Origin: Eggerthellaceae bacterium
GTDB taxonomy: Bacteria > Actinomycetota > Coriobacteriia > Coriobacteriales > Eggerthellaceae
DNA: 64,000 nt
Assembly: GCA_910575165.1 (NCBI GenBank)
Contig: CAJTDS010000005.1
Coordinates: forward strand, 62,001 to 126,000
Direction of reading: 5' to 3'
Positions 16,081 through 25,751 of this stretch are shown here, piece by piece. The position numbers were made by a program, and so were the translations under genes. The notes under the pieces are model-generated. The model made no database searches, was not told the DNA's origin, and saw only the letters and a program-made list of their open reading frames with translations. Numbering within the stretch: position 1 is the first letter of the stretch; each line of letters begins with the position of its first letter.

Positions 16081-17598
16081 ATGACGCTTTCACGTCGAGA
16101 CTTTCTGAAGATCGGTGGCGCTTCCTGCCTGGTGGCGGGTGCCGGTGCCCTGGCCGGCTGCTCCCCTGCGGGCGAGCAGAAGGCTACCGAGCCGGTCTCC
16201 GCTGGCGCCGACACCGGCGAGGGACTGGCGGGTTACGCCCCGGTCAACTTCACCGAGGAGACCGAGATCTTGATTATCGGCACCGGCTACGCCGGACTGG
16301 GCGCCGCCATGGCCCCGGCCCTGGCAGGCAAGAAGATCGTCATGGTGGACAAGCAGGTGCAGCCCGGCGGCGACTCCGCCACTTCCTGCTGCTTCATGTT
16401 CGCCAACGGCACCGAGCTGCAGAAGGCAGCCGGCAACACCACCACCATCGAGGATGCGTGGGAGGCTGCCAAGGAGCGCCAGCTGAAGGGCCACGAGGGC
16501 GTTGAGTGGTACGAGGAATGGGCCAAGGGCAAGTACTTCGCCATGACCAAGTTCGTGGACTCCGCCATTAACGACTTCGGCGCCAAGTACCAGGCTCCCT
16601 GCACCGCCGAGGAGCTGCCGCGCCTGTCCGCCACCGTCATCCTGCCCGAGGGCGGCATCGGCACCGGCGGCCCGAACCTGATCGTGCCCATCAGCGCCAA
16701 GCTCAAGGAGCTGGGCGTGGAGACGAAGCTCTCCCTGCGCGCCACCAACCTCATCAAGAACACCGAGGGCGCCGTCATCGGCTGCCGCTTCCAGGACGAG
16801 AATAGCGGCAAGATCACCGACATCAAGGCCGACGCGGTGGTTCTGGCCACGGGCGGTTTCGCCGACAACGGCGAGATGGTGGCCCAGTACCTGCCCGCCT
16901 GGGCCAACATCGGCCAGATGGTGCACGGTTGCGTGGGCGAGGGCCACAAGATGGCTGTGGCCGCCGGCGCCAAGCTGGACGGTATGGACACGTCGTTCAC
17001 CTACTGCAACCTGATGGGCGATATCCCCAACTGCACCACCTGGGGCTACTGGACCCCCGTCCTGCTGGTGCTGCCCAACGGCAAGCGCTTCATCGAGGAG
17101 GCCCAGTCTCACGACGCCGCCCAGGCCGCGCTGGACAACGGCTACACCCAGTGGTGGTCCATCTTCGACCAGCGCGCCTTCGACGCTCGCGCTATCGGCA
17201 CCTCCGTTGAGGGCAACATCAAGACCCACGAGGACGTGTACGTGAAGGCCGACACGGTGGAAGAGCTGGCCGCTGGCATGGACGTGCCGGTGGACAACCT
17301 GGTGGCCACCTTCGACCGCTACGCCGAGCTGGTTGCCGGCGGCGAGGACACCGACTTCGGCAAGAAGGCGTGGCTGGACACCCTGCAGCCTCCCTACCAC
17401 GCGCTGAAGCTGAACGTGTGCCGCTACAAGACCTCCGGCGGCCTGGTGGTGGGCCCCAACAACCTGGTGCTCGACACCCAGGACCAGGAGATCCCCGGCC
17501 TGTACGCCTGCGGCGCGCTGACCACCGAGTCCCGTGCGAGCGTTTCCACCTGCATGGCCACGGGCTACTTCGTGGGCGAGAGCCTGGCGGCCCTGTAG
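16081..17598 (+). CDS. Tat-exported FAD-dependent reductase (fumarate reductase flavoprotein family)
   Basis: 505 residues. The N-terminus has a textbook Tat motif (S-R-R-D-F-L-K) and a lipobox-like L-A-G-C (Cys27). The dinucleotide-binding motif I-I-G-T-G-Y-A-G is at 65-72. No heme or FeS motif is present, so electrons must come from a separate partner. The C-terminal flavin segment (I-P-G-L-Y-A-C-G-A-L) is followed by T-T-E-S-R-A-S-V-S instead of the Gly-rich stretch of fumarate reductases, which suggests a different acceptor. GGAGGG upstream sets the start. Related proteins reduce urocanate, cinnamates or steroid-like compounds; no substrate is assigned here. Confidence 0.85.
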   Translation: MTLSRRDFLKIGGASCLVAGAGALAGCSPAGEQKATEPVSAGADTGEGLAGYAPVNFTEETEILIIGTGYAGLGAAMAPALAGKKIVMVDKQVQPGGDSATSCCFMFANGTELQKAAGNTTTIEDAWEAAKERQLKGHEGVEWYEEWAKGKYFAMTKFVDSAINDFGAKYQAPCTAEELPRLSATVILPEGGIGTGGPNLIVPISAKLKELGVETKLSLRATNLIKNTEGAVIGCRFQDENSGKITDIKADAVVLATGGFADNGEMVAQYLPAWANIGQMVHGCVGEGHKMAVAAGAKLDGMDTSFTYCNLMGDIPNCTTWGYWTPVLLVLPNGKRFIEEAQSHDAAQAALDNGYTQWWSIFDQRAFDARAIGTSVEGNIKTHEDVYVKADTVEELAAGMDVPVDNLVATFDRYAELVAGGEDTDFGKKAWLDTLQPPYHALKLNVCRYKTSGGLVVGPNNLVLDTQDQEIPGLYACGALTTESRASVSTCMATGYFVGESLAAL

Positions 17599-17705
17599 GG
17601 ACGTGCTTTTCGCGGGCGCGGCGCCGCGTTCGGCAGCCTGCGCCATGGATGGTCCAACGGCCGCATGCGGCCTGAGGATACGGGGCTATCCCTAGGCCCC
17701 GGGGA

Positions 17706-17730
17706 GGGACGGCTTCGGCCGTCCCTTTTC
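17706..17730 (+). terminator. Intrinsic terminator of the flavoprotein
   Basis: Eight-bp perfect stem with a stable TTCG tetraloop (17706-17713, 17718-17725) followed by TTTTC. Confidence 0.85.
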
Positions 17731-17832
17731 TTCGGTGTTCGCAGAGTTGGGGTTTGAATGAAGATAGCGGCCCTGCGGTTCGCGTCCACTAGAATGGCGC
17801 GCCATATACAGGACCAAGGAGTGAAAACCCCT

Positions 17833-19182
17833 ATGCTGCAGGATATGAACCGCCACTTCACCATGGGCGGCCTTATCAAGTTCACGCTGCCCACCATCGC
17901 CATGATGATCTTCACCTCGCTCTACAACGTGGTGGACGGCATCTTCGTTTCCAACTTCGTGGGGAAGACGGCGCTGGCCGCCGTGAACCTCATCTGGCCG
18001 CTCATCATGATCTTCGCCAGCGTGGGGCTCATGATGGGCGCCGGCGGCAGCGCCCTTATCGCCAAGACGCGCGGCGAGGGGGACGATGCGCGGGCGAACC
18101 GTTACTTCTCGCTCGTCGTGGTGTTCACGGTGCTGCTGGGGCTGGTGCTGCTGGTGGTGGGCCAGGTGGTGATGGTGGACGCCATGGCGCTCATGGGCGC
18201 CGGCGGCCAGCTGCTAGACGAGACCGTGGTCTACGGGCGCATCGTCATGGCGGCGCTGCCCTTCTTCGCGCTGCAGTTCGCCTTCCAGACGCTGTTCTCC
18301 ACGGCGGGCAAACCCACCTACGGCTTCTACGTCATCGTGGCGGCGGGACTTACCAACGCCGTGCTCGACGCTCTGTTCATTTGCGGTTTCGGCTGGGGCC
18401 TGCCCGGTGCCGCCATCGCCACGGCCTTGGGCCAGGTGGTGGGCGGTGCGGTGCCGATCGTGTACTTCTGCCGCCGCAACTCAAGCTTCTTGCGGCTGAC
18501 GAAGCCGAGGTGGGAATGGCGCCCCATCGGGAAGGCCTGCGTCAACGGCGTTTCCGAGCTGGTGTCTAACGTCGCCATGAGCGTGGTGGCCATGCTCTAC
18601 AACTTCCAGCTGCTGTCCTACATCGGCGAGGACGGCGTGGCGGCCTACAGCGTCATCGGATACACCGCCATGATCTTCAGCGCCATCTTCATGGGTTACG
18701 CCACCGGCGCATCTCCGCTGATGAGCTACCAGTACGGGGCGAAGAACCATGCCGAGATGCGCAGCATTCTGCTGAAGAGCCTGGCGTTCGTGGGTTCGCT
18801 GTCCGTGGTCATGTTCGTGGCGGCGGAATGCCTGGCGCCGGCGCTTTCGGCCATCTTCGTCGGCTACGATCCCGAGCTCCTGGAGTTCACGGCCAACGCC
18901 TACCGCATCTACGCCGTGGCGTTTTTGCTCATGGGCATCCCCATCTACGGCTCGGCGTTCTTCACCGCGCTCAACAACGGCCTGGTCTCGGCGCTCATCG
19001 CGTTTCTGCGCACCATGCTCTTCGAGTGCGGCGCCGTGCTGCTGCTGCCGTTGGTGCTGGGGCCCGATGGCATCTGGTGCTCGGTGTTCGTGGCCGAGGC
19101 TGCGGCGGCCGTCATCACGGTGCTGTTCATAGTGGGCCTGCGAAACGTCTACGGCTACGGGCGAAAGGCGGCCCGCAAGTAG
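17833..19182 (+). CDS. MATE-family multidrug/organic cation efflux transporter
   Basis: 449 residues with 12 hydrophobic helices in two repeats, each opening with the MATE pattern (L-P-T-I-A-M-M-I-F-T-S-L-Y-N-V-V-D-G-I-F-V in the first). The family exports drugs or metabolites using a Na+ or H+ gradient. The start is uncertain: AAGGAG at 17815-17820 could serve the ATG at 17833 or a GTG directly behind it, and the frame is open from 17758. Convergent with the lhr gene, with a gap of only 22 bases. Confidence 0.9.
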   Translation: MLQDMNRHFTMGGLIKFTLPTIAMMIFTSLYNVVDGIFVSNFVGKTALAAVNLIWPLIMIFASVGLMMGAGGSALIAKTRGEGDDARANRYFSLVVVFTVLLGLVLLVVGQVVMVDAMALMGAGGQLLDETVVYGRIVMAALPFFALQFAFQTLFSTAGKPTYGFYVIVAAGLTNAVLDALFICGFGWGLPGAAIATALGQVVGGAVPIVYFCRRNSSFLRLTKPRWEWRPIGKACVNGVSELVSNVAMSVVAMLYNFQLLSYIGEDGVAAYSVIGYTAMIFSAIFMGYATGASPLMSYQYGAKNHAEMRSILLKSLAFVGSLSVVMFVAAECLAPALSAIFVGYDPELLEFTANAYRIYAVAFLLMGIPIYGSAFFTALNNGLVSALIAFLRTMLFECGAVLLLPLVLGPDGIWCSVFVAEAAAAVITVLFIVGLRNVYGYGRKAARK

Positions 19183-19204
19183 GCGAGGCCTCAGGGCGGC
19201 GCCC

Positions 19205-22200
19205 TTAGAACGGGTCGACGTAGAGGCGCATGCCGTTGGGCAGGCGCACGAAGCCGGCCTGCTGCAGCAGTGCCACGGTGGGGGTGGCAAGGACCGGGCG
19301 GGCGTTCACGGTCTCCACCACCAGCTTCGTCCGCGCCCCGGCCGATCCGCGCCGTTTCGCCGCCGCCTTCTCGCGGGCGACGAGGGCGCGCAGGCTTCGC
19401 AGGATCAGCGCGTCGTCGTCTGCGAACAAAAGCAGGCTCTTCAGGCCGGGAGCCGCCCAGAGCACGGGCGCGCCGTCGGCGATGGCCACCGCGGCTCCCT
19501 CGCGCCGGTTGGGCTTGGCGGCTGGCAGCGCCGAGTCGATGGGCGCCGTGTCGCCGACGGCCGTTTCGCTGACGGCGGGCCAGGGGATGCCGGCGCCGAA
19601 GAGGTTCGCCGGGTCCTCGGCGTCTAGCACGACCGCTTTCCGGGCGCTTTCGGTTGCCGTCGGCCCGCCGGCCGGATTTCGGCTGGCATCGTCGCAGCTC
19701 AGCGCCGACTGGATATCGCGCAGGTGCTCGACGACCTCCCGCGTGGCGAACTGGGCGGGCCCCAGCCCGTCCACGAACATGCCGCGCGCCACCTCTCCGG
19801 CCGCCTCCATCTGCCGCAGCACGGGCATGAGGCTGTCCAGGCCGCCTGGAACCCCTGCGGCCAGAGCGATGTCGCGGCTGACCACGCCGTAGCGGTCGAG
19901 CAGCGATTCCGCAGTTCCCAGGGCCTGCAGGGTGCTCGAGGCCTCGCAGGGGACGAGCAGGCTCCATCGACCTGCGAAGGCCTCCTGGAACGCTGAGCGG
20001 GCATAGGCGCGCGTCGCCGCTGCGGTGCGGGCTTCGGCCTTCGCCTCGCGGTAGCGCAGGCTCGTCCGGCGGCTTGCGGCGCGACGGGGCGCTGCAGCCT
20101 CGCGACCGCCCCCGGCGCTCTCTCCCGGGGCCGGCAGCTCCAGAGCGCGGGAGAGCCGCTGCTCGTCGGCGCGGGGCAGGGAAAGCCCGTCGTTCGTAGC
20201 TTGGCCGGCCCATGCGAGCCCCATCAGGGTTCTTGCGACACGCGCCTGGTCGGCGGCGTTTTCCGGAGTCTGTCGGGCCAGCGCTTCGACAAGCTCGGAG
20301 AAGGTCAGCGGCCCGAAGGCCGCCAGCGCATGGCGAATCGCGTGGCCCAGGGTTTGCTGCGGCGGACTGTCGGGAGCCTGCGATTCGGGCATGGAGGCGG
20401 CATCGGGCGCGTCGAAGGCGTTGCAGGGAAGCGGCGCCAGCGGCGAGTCGGTGGGGAAAAAGGCTATCTGCTGGCGCTCGTTTCCAACCCAGAGCACCTC
20501 GCCTGCGGCAACGAGCTCGTCCAGGAAGGCGGGGCGGTAGCGGGCCACCCGGGCGGGAAGCACCACCTCGTCCCAGGTTCGCATGGGCAGAAACACGCCT
20601 TCGAACTGGGAAATCACCTGAGCAGTGCTCTCTGCGCCTTCCAGGGCTCCCTCTACGGTGCCGCCGTCTGCGCCCTGGCGCTCCAGCAGCTGCGCGACGA
20701 AGGCCGCCGAAGACACCGGTTTCACCTTCTCGCGGGCGGCGGCCAGGCTTGCGGTGCGTAGGCGCCCCAGCACGTCGAAGTCTGCCCAGCATCCGTCTCC
20801 CACCTCCACGATGCGGCGTTCGGCGGCAAGGCGCGCTACGGCCTCTGCGATCGGTTCGCTGCCAAGCCCCAGATGCGAGGCGGCGTCGGCGGGCTTCCAG
20901 AGGGCATGGGTGCGCGCGAACCGGGCAAGCAGGTCGTCCAGCGTCTTCGTCTCTGCGCCCTGGGGCGCGTTGTCGTCGGCGCTCCCCAGCCACGGAGGGG
21001 TTTCCAGGGCCACCACCCGGGCAAGGCGACGCCCGTCGTCGGCCGCGATCCAGCACGATCGCATCCCCAGGTTCGCCCTGAAGGCGCGCCGCTGCGATTC
21101 CAGCGACGCCACGGCGTCAGCCGCCTCCTCTTTTCCGCCCCGCAGCCGCTGTCCCAGCTCGTCTTCGGTTAAGGGCCCCAGCTCGTGCAGCAGGTCGAAG
21201 GCCCCTTCGGCGCCCCGCGCTCGCCGCAGCTCGCTTACGTGCTGCAGGTCGGCTTCCATGCGCCCGATCGCATCCGCATCCAGCAGGTCCTTCGCGGGGA
21301 TTGCGCCTTCCCCCAGCAGCTCGGCTAGCAGGCGGGGGTCGACGGTCAGCAGCGAGGCCTTCCGCTCGGCGTGGGGCATGTCGCCGTCGTAGAGGTGGTC
21401 TGCCACGTAGCCGAAGACGAGCGCGGCGGCCAGCGGGGAGGGGACGGAGGTTTCGGAGCAGGTCATGGCGATGCGCCGCTGCTGCAGGTCGGCCATGATG
21501 CGGTGCAGCGCTTCCATGTCGAAGACGTCCGACAAGCACTCCCGCAGCGCCTCGGCCAGAAGCGGGAAGCCTTCCTGTCGCCGCGCCGCCTCCAGCAGCT
21601 GGCCGCCCTGCAGTCGCTGCTGCCACAGGGGCGTTCTCTTGCCCGGGGCCCCGCTCGAGGTGAGCAGCGCCCGGGCTGCGCACTCACGGAACCGCGCAGC
21701 GAACAGCGACGTGGAGCCTGCCAGGTGCCGAACGGAAAGGTCCAGCTCGTCGGGGTCGAAGAGGAACAGCTCCGGCCCGGGCAGCGTGTCGGCGGTAAGG
21801 GGGATGCGCACCACGATGCCGTCGTCGCTGGCAGCTGCGTGAGCGTCGAAGCCCCAGATGCTTTGTGCCCGTTCGGAAACGGCCAGGGCCCAGGGCTCGT
21901 GTACCTTGCGTCCGAAGGGGGAGTGCAGGATGACGCGCCAGTCCCCCGTTTCGTCCTGGCAGCGCTCCACCACCAACGTCTTGTCGGTGGGCAGCGCTTT
22001 CGTGGCGCCGATCTGCGCGTACAGCAGCCAGGCCAGGTTGTTGCGGGCGTTTCTGTCAAGCCCGAGCGCCTGCAGCTGCTCGTCGAAGGCCGGCTCGAAG
22101 CCTTCCCGCCGCCCGTCGGCCTCGTCGTCGGCCTGACGAAGCGCCGCCGCGCACCGGCGCAGGAAGGCACCGCGGGTGTAGCCGGTTTCCGCAGGCCGGG

Positions 22201-24211
22201 CCGGGGCTTCCCCGTGCCAGAAGGGCAAGCGCGCGCTTCGGCCCGGCGCCGGCTGCACCACCACCCGGTCGGCCCCGATCTCGGCGATCCGCCAGGTGCT
22301 CGTTCCCAGGGCGATGATGTCGCCCACGCGCGATTCGTGGACCATCTCCTCGTCGAGCTCTCCTACGCGCTTGCGCCCCGATGCTCCTTCGCCTTCGGGA
22401 AGCACCACGGTGTAGGTGCCGCGGTCGGGGATGGTGCCGGCGTTGCTCACGGCAAGCCGCTGGGACAGGGGTCGCGCGGTAATCCGTCCGGTTTCGCGGT
22501 CCCACAGGATGCGGGGCGAGAACGCGGCAAGGTCGCCGGACTCGTAGCGGCCCGCCAGCATGGCCAGAACGCTTTCGAAGGAGTTTTTGCCCAGATGATC
22601 GTAGCAGGCGCTTCGCCGGACCGTCGCATACCACTCGTCGGCCAGCAGCCCGTCCTCGGCGGATGCCGCAGCGGCCACGGTCTGCTGCGCCAGCACGTCG
22701 AGGGCGTTCTCCACCAGGTGCGTGGCCTCGATGGCGCCGACTTCCATGCCCTCGGCCATCACGGCGGCGTCGATGAGCTCGGTGCGGATGCGCGGGTACA
22801 CGATGCCGGCGGAGCGGCCGCCCACCTGGTGGTTCGCCCGGCCTACCCGCTGCAGCCCCGAAGCTACGGAAAGCGGCGGGGCGATCTGGATCACCAGGTC
22901 CACCTCGCCCATGTCGATGCCCAGCTCCAAGCTTGAGGTGGCCACGACGCAGGGCAGCTCCCCGGCCTTCAGCTGGCGTTCTATCTCCTGGCGCCGCGCT
23001 TTCGCCACCGACCCGTGGTGAGCTTTGGCAATCACGGCGTCGGAACCGCGGGCCAGCTCGGTGGAAGACCCCATGGACGAGCGGTAGGTTTGCCCGCCCG
23101 TGCCGTCCGCGGCGTTGCCCGCCTCGCTCCACCATCCGGCGCTTTCGCTGCGAGCTGCCGGAAGGCCCTGGCGTTCGGCGAATAGCTCGTTGAGGCGTGC
23201 GGTGAAGCGCTCGCAGAGGCCGCGCGAGTTTACGAAGACGATGGTTGAGCGGTGGGAGAGAACCTGGTCGAGCACTTCCGACTCTATGTAAGGCCAGATG
23301 GAGACCGATCCTGTGCGGGTGTCGGGCGAGGTGCTGCCGTCGGTTCGGCCGGCGCGCGCCTTCAGCGGGTCGCCCTTGCCCCGGTAGGCTTTGGCTTTCA
23401 TCGGGTCGCCTCGCCCGTTGAACCCGCCGAACCCGCCCTGCCCTCCGAAAGCGGGAACCGCGGCCATGTCGGCAACGGGGACGCGGACGGTGAGGTCCAG
23501 GGCCACAGCCGCGTCTTCGGCGACGATGACCACCGGGCGCGCGCCACCCAGGAATCGGGCGATGCTCTCGCGGGGTCGAACGGTGGCTGAGAGCCCTATG
23601 CGCTGGGCCGGGCGCTCGAGCAGGTCATCCAGGCGTTCCAGGGAAAGGGACAGGTGCGCGCCCCGTTTGCTGCCGGCGATACTGTGCACCTCGTCCACGA
23701 TGACGGTTTCCACGGTTCTCAGCACCTCGCGCGATTGGGAGGTGAGCATGAGGTACAGCGACTCGGGCGTGGTGATGAGTATGTCGGGCGGCCGCTGCTG
23801 GATGCGCCGGCGTTCCTGCGCGGTGGTGTCCCCGGTGCGCACGGCGGTGGTGACCGCGACGCCCGATGCCAGCTCCATAGCCGCCAAGGGCCGCTCCAGG
23901 TTGCGCTGCACGTCGGCACCGAGCGCTTTCAGGGGCGAGATGTAGAGGATGCGCACGCCGGCGCGCCTCGGCGCCGGTTCGGGCTGCGACTTCTCCTGGA
24001 CGATGCGGTGGATGGCGAAGAGGAAGGCGGCCAGGGTCTTTCCCGAGCCGGTGGGCGCGATGACCAGCGCGTTCTTTTCGGTACTGATGGTTTCCCAGGC
24101 CAGCTCCTGAATGGCGGTGGGGCCGGGGAAGGACGATTCGAACCAGCGGCGCACAGGCTCGCAGAAGCCGCACGGCCAAAGGGCGTTCGGATTGCCGGCC
24201 GCCTCGTTCAT
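19205..24211 (-). CDS. lhr: Large ATP-dependent helicase Lhr
   Basis: 1668 residues, the longest gene in the window. The N-terminal third is a superfamily 2 helicase core: Walker A A-P-T-G-S-G-K-T at 52-59, a D-E-V-H box (V-D-E-V-H-S-I-A-G-S-K-R-G), S-A-T in motif III and a second RecA lobe ending in Q-R-V-G-R-A-N-H. The rest matches the long C-terminal region of bacterial full-length Lhr. Known Lhr proteins are DNA-dependent ATPases that unwind DNA:RNA hybrids and have been linked to DNA repair. No good ribosome site is seen before the chosen ATG. A Gly/Arg-rich insertion near residue 265-295 interrupts the second lobe region. Confidence 0.92.
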   Translation of the reverse strand: MNEAAGNPNALWPCGFCEPVRRWFESSFPGPTAIQELAWETISTEKNALVIAPTGSGKTLAAFLFAIHRIVQEKSQPEPAPRRAGVRILYISPLKALGADVQRNLERPLAAMELASGVAVTTAVRTGDTTAQERRRIQQRPPDILITTPESLYLMLTSQSREVLRTVETVIVDEVHSIAGSKRGAHLSLSLERLDDLLERPAQRIGLSATVRPRESIARFLGGARPVVIVAEDAAVALDLTVRVPVADMAAVPAFGGQGGFGGFNGRGDPMKAKAYRGKGDPLKARAGRTDGSTSPDTRTGSVSIWPYIESEVLDQVLSHRSTIVFVNSRGLCERFTARLNELFAERQGLPAARSESAGWWSEAGNAADGTGGQTYRSSMGSSTELARGSDAVIAKAHHGSVAKARRQEIERQLKAGELPCVVATSSLELGIDMGEVDLVIQIAPPLSVASGLQRVGRANHQVGGRSAGIVYPRIRTELIDAAVMAEGMEVGAIEATHLVENALDVLAQQTVAAAASAEDGLLADEWYATVRRSACYDHLGKNSFESVLAMLAGRYESGDLAAFSPRILWDRETGRITARPLSQRLAVSNAGTIPDRGTYTVVLPEGEGASGRKRVGELDEEMVHESRVGDIIALGTSTWRIAEIGADRVVVQPAPGRSARLPFWHGEAPARPAETGYTRGAFLRRCAAALRQADDEADGRREGFEPAFDEQLQALGLDRNARNNLAWLLYAQIGATKALPTDKTLVVERCQDETGDWRVILHSPFGRKVHEPWALAVSERAQSIWGFDAHAAASDDGIVVRIPLTADTLPGPELFLFDPDELDLSVRHLAGSTSLFAARFRECAARALLTSSGAPGKRTPLWQQRLQGGQLLEAARRQEGFPLLAEALRECLSDVFDMEALHRIMADLQQRRIAMTCSETSVPSPLAAALVFGYVADHLYDGDMPHAERKASLLTVDPRLLAELLGEGAIPAKDLLDADAIGRMEADLQHVSELRRARGAEGAFDLLHELGPLTEDELGQRLRGGKEEAADAVASLESQRRAFRANLGMRSCWIAADDGRRLARVVALETPPWLGSADDNAPQGAETKTLDDLLARFARTHALWKPADAASHLGLGSEPIAEAVARLAAERRIVEVGDGCWADFDVLGRLRTASLAAAREKVKPVSSAAFVAQLLERQGADGGTVEGALEGAESTAQVISQFEGVFLPMRTWDEVVLPARVARYRPAFLDELVAAGEVLWVGNERQQIAFFPTDSPLAPLPCNAFDAPDAASMPESQAPDSPPQQTLGHAIRHALAAFGPLTFSELVEALARQTPENAADQARVARTLMGLAWAGQATNDGLSLPRADEQRLSRALELPAPGESAGGGREAAAPRRAASRRTSLRYREAKAEARTAAATRAYARSAFQEAFAGRWSLLVPCEASSTLQALGTAESLLDRYGVVSRDIALAAGVPGGLDSLMPVLRQMEAAGEVARGMFVDGLGPAQFATREVVEHLRDIQSALSCDDASRNPAGGPTATESARKAVVLDAEDPANLFGAGIPWPAVSETAVGDTAPIDSALPAAKPNRREGAAVAIADGAPVLWAAPGLKSLLLFADDDALILRSLRALVAREKAAAKRRGSAGARTKLVVETVNARPVLATPTVALLQQAGFVRLPNGMRLYVDPF

Positions 24212-24220
24212 GGTGGGGCG

Positions 24221-24589
24221 CTACCTGCCCAGCAGGTGGCGGAATGCCGCCACGGGGTGCTTCGTGATCATGCGGGGGCCGGCGTAGCGCATGACGGCGC
24301 GGATCTGTTCGCGCTCGTTGGGGCGATAACAATGGTAAGGGCACTGGTCGCAGCTGGTTTTCGCGGCCATCTGACGGCAGCGCTCGGTGCGCGTCACGCT
24401 ATAGTCGTCAACGGCCTTGCAGGCGGGGCAGACCGGCTCGCCGCAGAAGGCGGTTTCGGTGCGCTCTTCGGCCGGGTGGTTTCCTGCGCAGTACAGGGCG
24501 ACCATCTGGGAGATGGTGCGCTTCTCGCGGCTGCGACGTTTCGCGATGGGGGCAGAGTCGCGGGCGGTGTTCTGTTCGTTCTCGGTCAT
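24221..24589 (-). CDS. YgbA-type (nitrous-oxide-stimulated promoter) family protein
   Basis: 122 residues. It has the family pattern: C-x-x-C in V-C-P-A-C, then C-D-Q-C-P-Y-H-C-Y, then R-E-Q-I-R-A-V-M-R-Y-A-G-P-R-M with H-P-V-A-A-F-R-H at the C-terminus. The five-plus cysteines suggest metal or FeS binding. In enterobacteria the homologue YgbA is linked to the nitric oxide response; a similar role here is inference. The GGAGG site is 17 bases from the ATG, and a TATACT hexamer lies between, so the message may be nearly leaderless. Nine bases upstream of lhr on the same strand, so probably co-transcribed. Confidence 0.85.
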   Translation of the reverse strand: MTENEQNTARDSAPIAKRRSREKRTISQMVALYCAGNHPAEERTETAFCGEPVCPACKAVDDYSVTRTERCRQMAAKTSCDQCPYHCYRPNEREQIRAVMRYAGPRMITKHPVAAFRHLLGR

Positions 24590-25109
24590 GGCGCGAGTAT
24601 AGCCAACCTCCTTCAGGCGCCCGAAGCGCATGTCGGCGTGTTCACAGAATAGCCGTAGCCGATAGTGCAGCGCTTCGGCTTCGCTTCCTGCTTCGTGTCG
24701 GAGCTCCGGCCTTATGGGAGAGTGTCTGTCACGCACCTGCAAGCAGGCTGGATGCTGTGGTACGACACCCCCTGCCGGTCGATGGGGCCGGTCGACGGGG
24801 AGGCGCCTGTCCCGCGTCGCGCGAAAGCCTGCCCGTCTCTTTCCTTCTGCGCGTGCAAGGTTTCTGCGAGAACGGGACGCTGCCGATGCAAGGGCCGATG
24901 TCGCCGGCCGTTCGATTTCTGCATGAGCTACCGCTGCGGCGAAAGAGGATCCGGCACGAACCGCTTCGCCTGCGTCGCACTGCGGCGTTGTTTCGGAAGG
25001 GGTGGCGCGCGTGGCCCCCTGTCATGGGCCTGCCAGCTGTTGTTTGTAGCATGGGGACAAGCGGCCGGACTGGCCGGTCCGGTTCGGGGCGATGGGAGAG
25101 GCGGGGCGT
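24590..25109. other. 520-bp intergenic region, no gene recognised
   Basis: Divergent spacer between the YgbA gene and the signal peptidase gene. Open frames exist on both strands but have no ribosome sites, no family similarity and the wrong codon bias. It should contain the promoter of the signal peptidase operon. I looked for a c-di-GMP riboswitch core and for tRNA-like folds and saw neither. Confidence 0.5.
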
Positions 25110-25751
25110 ATGGACGAGACGAGAGCGGGGCGATTGCCAGACGACGGGCCCGTGGGGGATTGCCGCGGAAACGGGAGGGGCCACCCGGTGGGGCGAATCG
25201 CAAGCTTCCTGCTTACCGGGATGCTGGTGGTCTTGGCGGCCATCGCTCTGCTGTGCTGGGGGCCGCGCTTGTTCGGTTGGACCACGTTCGGCGTGGTGTC
25301 CAACTCCATGGCACCGGCGCTCTGGGCGTGCGATCTGGCCTTCGTCGACCAGACGGTGCAGCCCGAGGCCATGGGGATCGGGGATGTGGCGGTGTTTCAC
25401 CTGGCCGATGGCAAGGTGTGCGGGCATCGCATCGTGGAGGTCGACCGGCAGGCGCGTACGTTCACGACCAAAGGCGACGCCGTTGCCATCCAGGACAGCG
25501 CGCCCGTGTCCTTCGACCGGGTGATCGGGCAGGTGAAAGGTTCGATGGCCTTCGCCGGTGCGCCTCTTGTGGCCTACCAGAACCACAAGTGGCTTTGCGT
25601 CGGCGTTCTGAGCGCCGTGGTGGCGCTGCTCTTCGCGGTTGCCACGGCGCTCGGGCCCCCACGTTCGGCGAAGCGTCCATCCGGCGAGCCGGGCGAGCGA
25701 GGGTGGCGACTGGGTTCGGTTCGAGAGAGCGGTTGCGAGAGAGGGGTATGA
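25110..25751 (+). CDS. Signal peptidase I, SipW/ER type
   Basis: 213 residues. One transmembrane helix at about 30-50 is followed by the catalytic Ser66 in S-N-S-M-A-P. The general base is His106 (C-G-H-R-I-V-E) in place of Lys, with Asp123 in T-K-G-D-A. The Ser-His-Asp arrangement marks the SipW/archaeal/ER subgroup rather than the housekeeping peptidase. A second membrane helix lies near 168-188, and the tail is Arg/Gly-rich. Start chosen for GGGAGAGG upstream of the ATG; an ATG 18 bases earlier is possible. The stop overlaps the start of the next gene by four bases (ATGA). Its likely substrates are the two proteins encoded downstream. Confidence 0.88.
   Translation: MDETRAGRLPDDGPVGDCRGNGRGHPVGRIASFLLTGMLVVLAAIALLCWGPRLFGWTTFGVVSNSMAPALWACDLAFVDQTVQPEAMGIGDVAVFHLADGKVCGHRIVEVDRQARTFTTKGDAVAIQDSAPVSFDRVIGQVKGSMAFAGAPLVAYQNHKWLCVGVLSAVVALLFAVATALGPPRSAKRPSGEPGERGWRLGSVRESGCERGV

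Noticed and set aside
24590-25109. A riboswitch or RNA gene upstream of the signal peptidase operon
   Set aside because: I looked for c-di-GMP-type cores and tRNA-like folds and found no consistent match; only short unconnected similarities.
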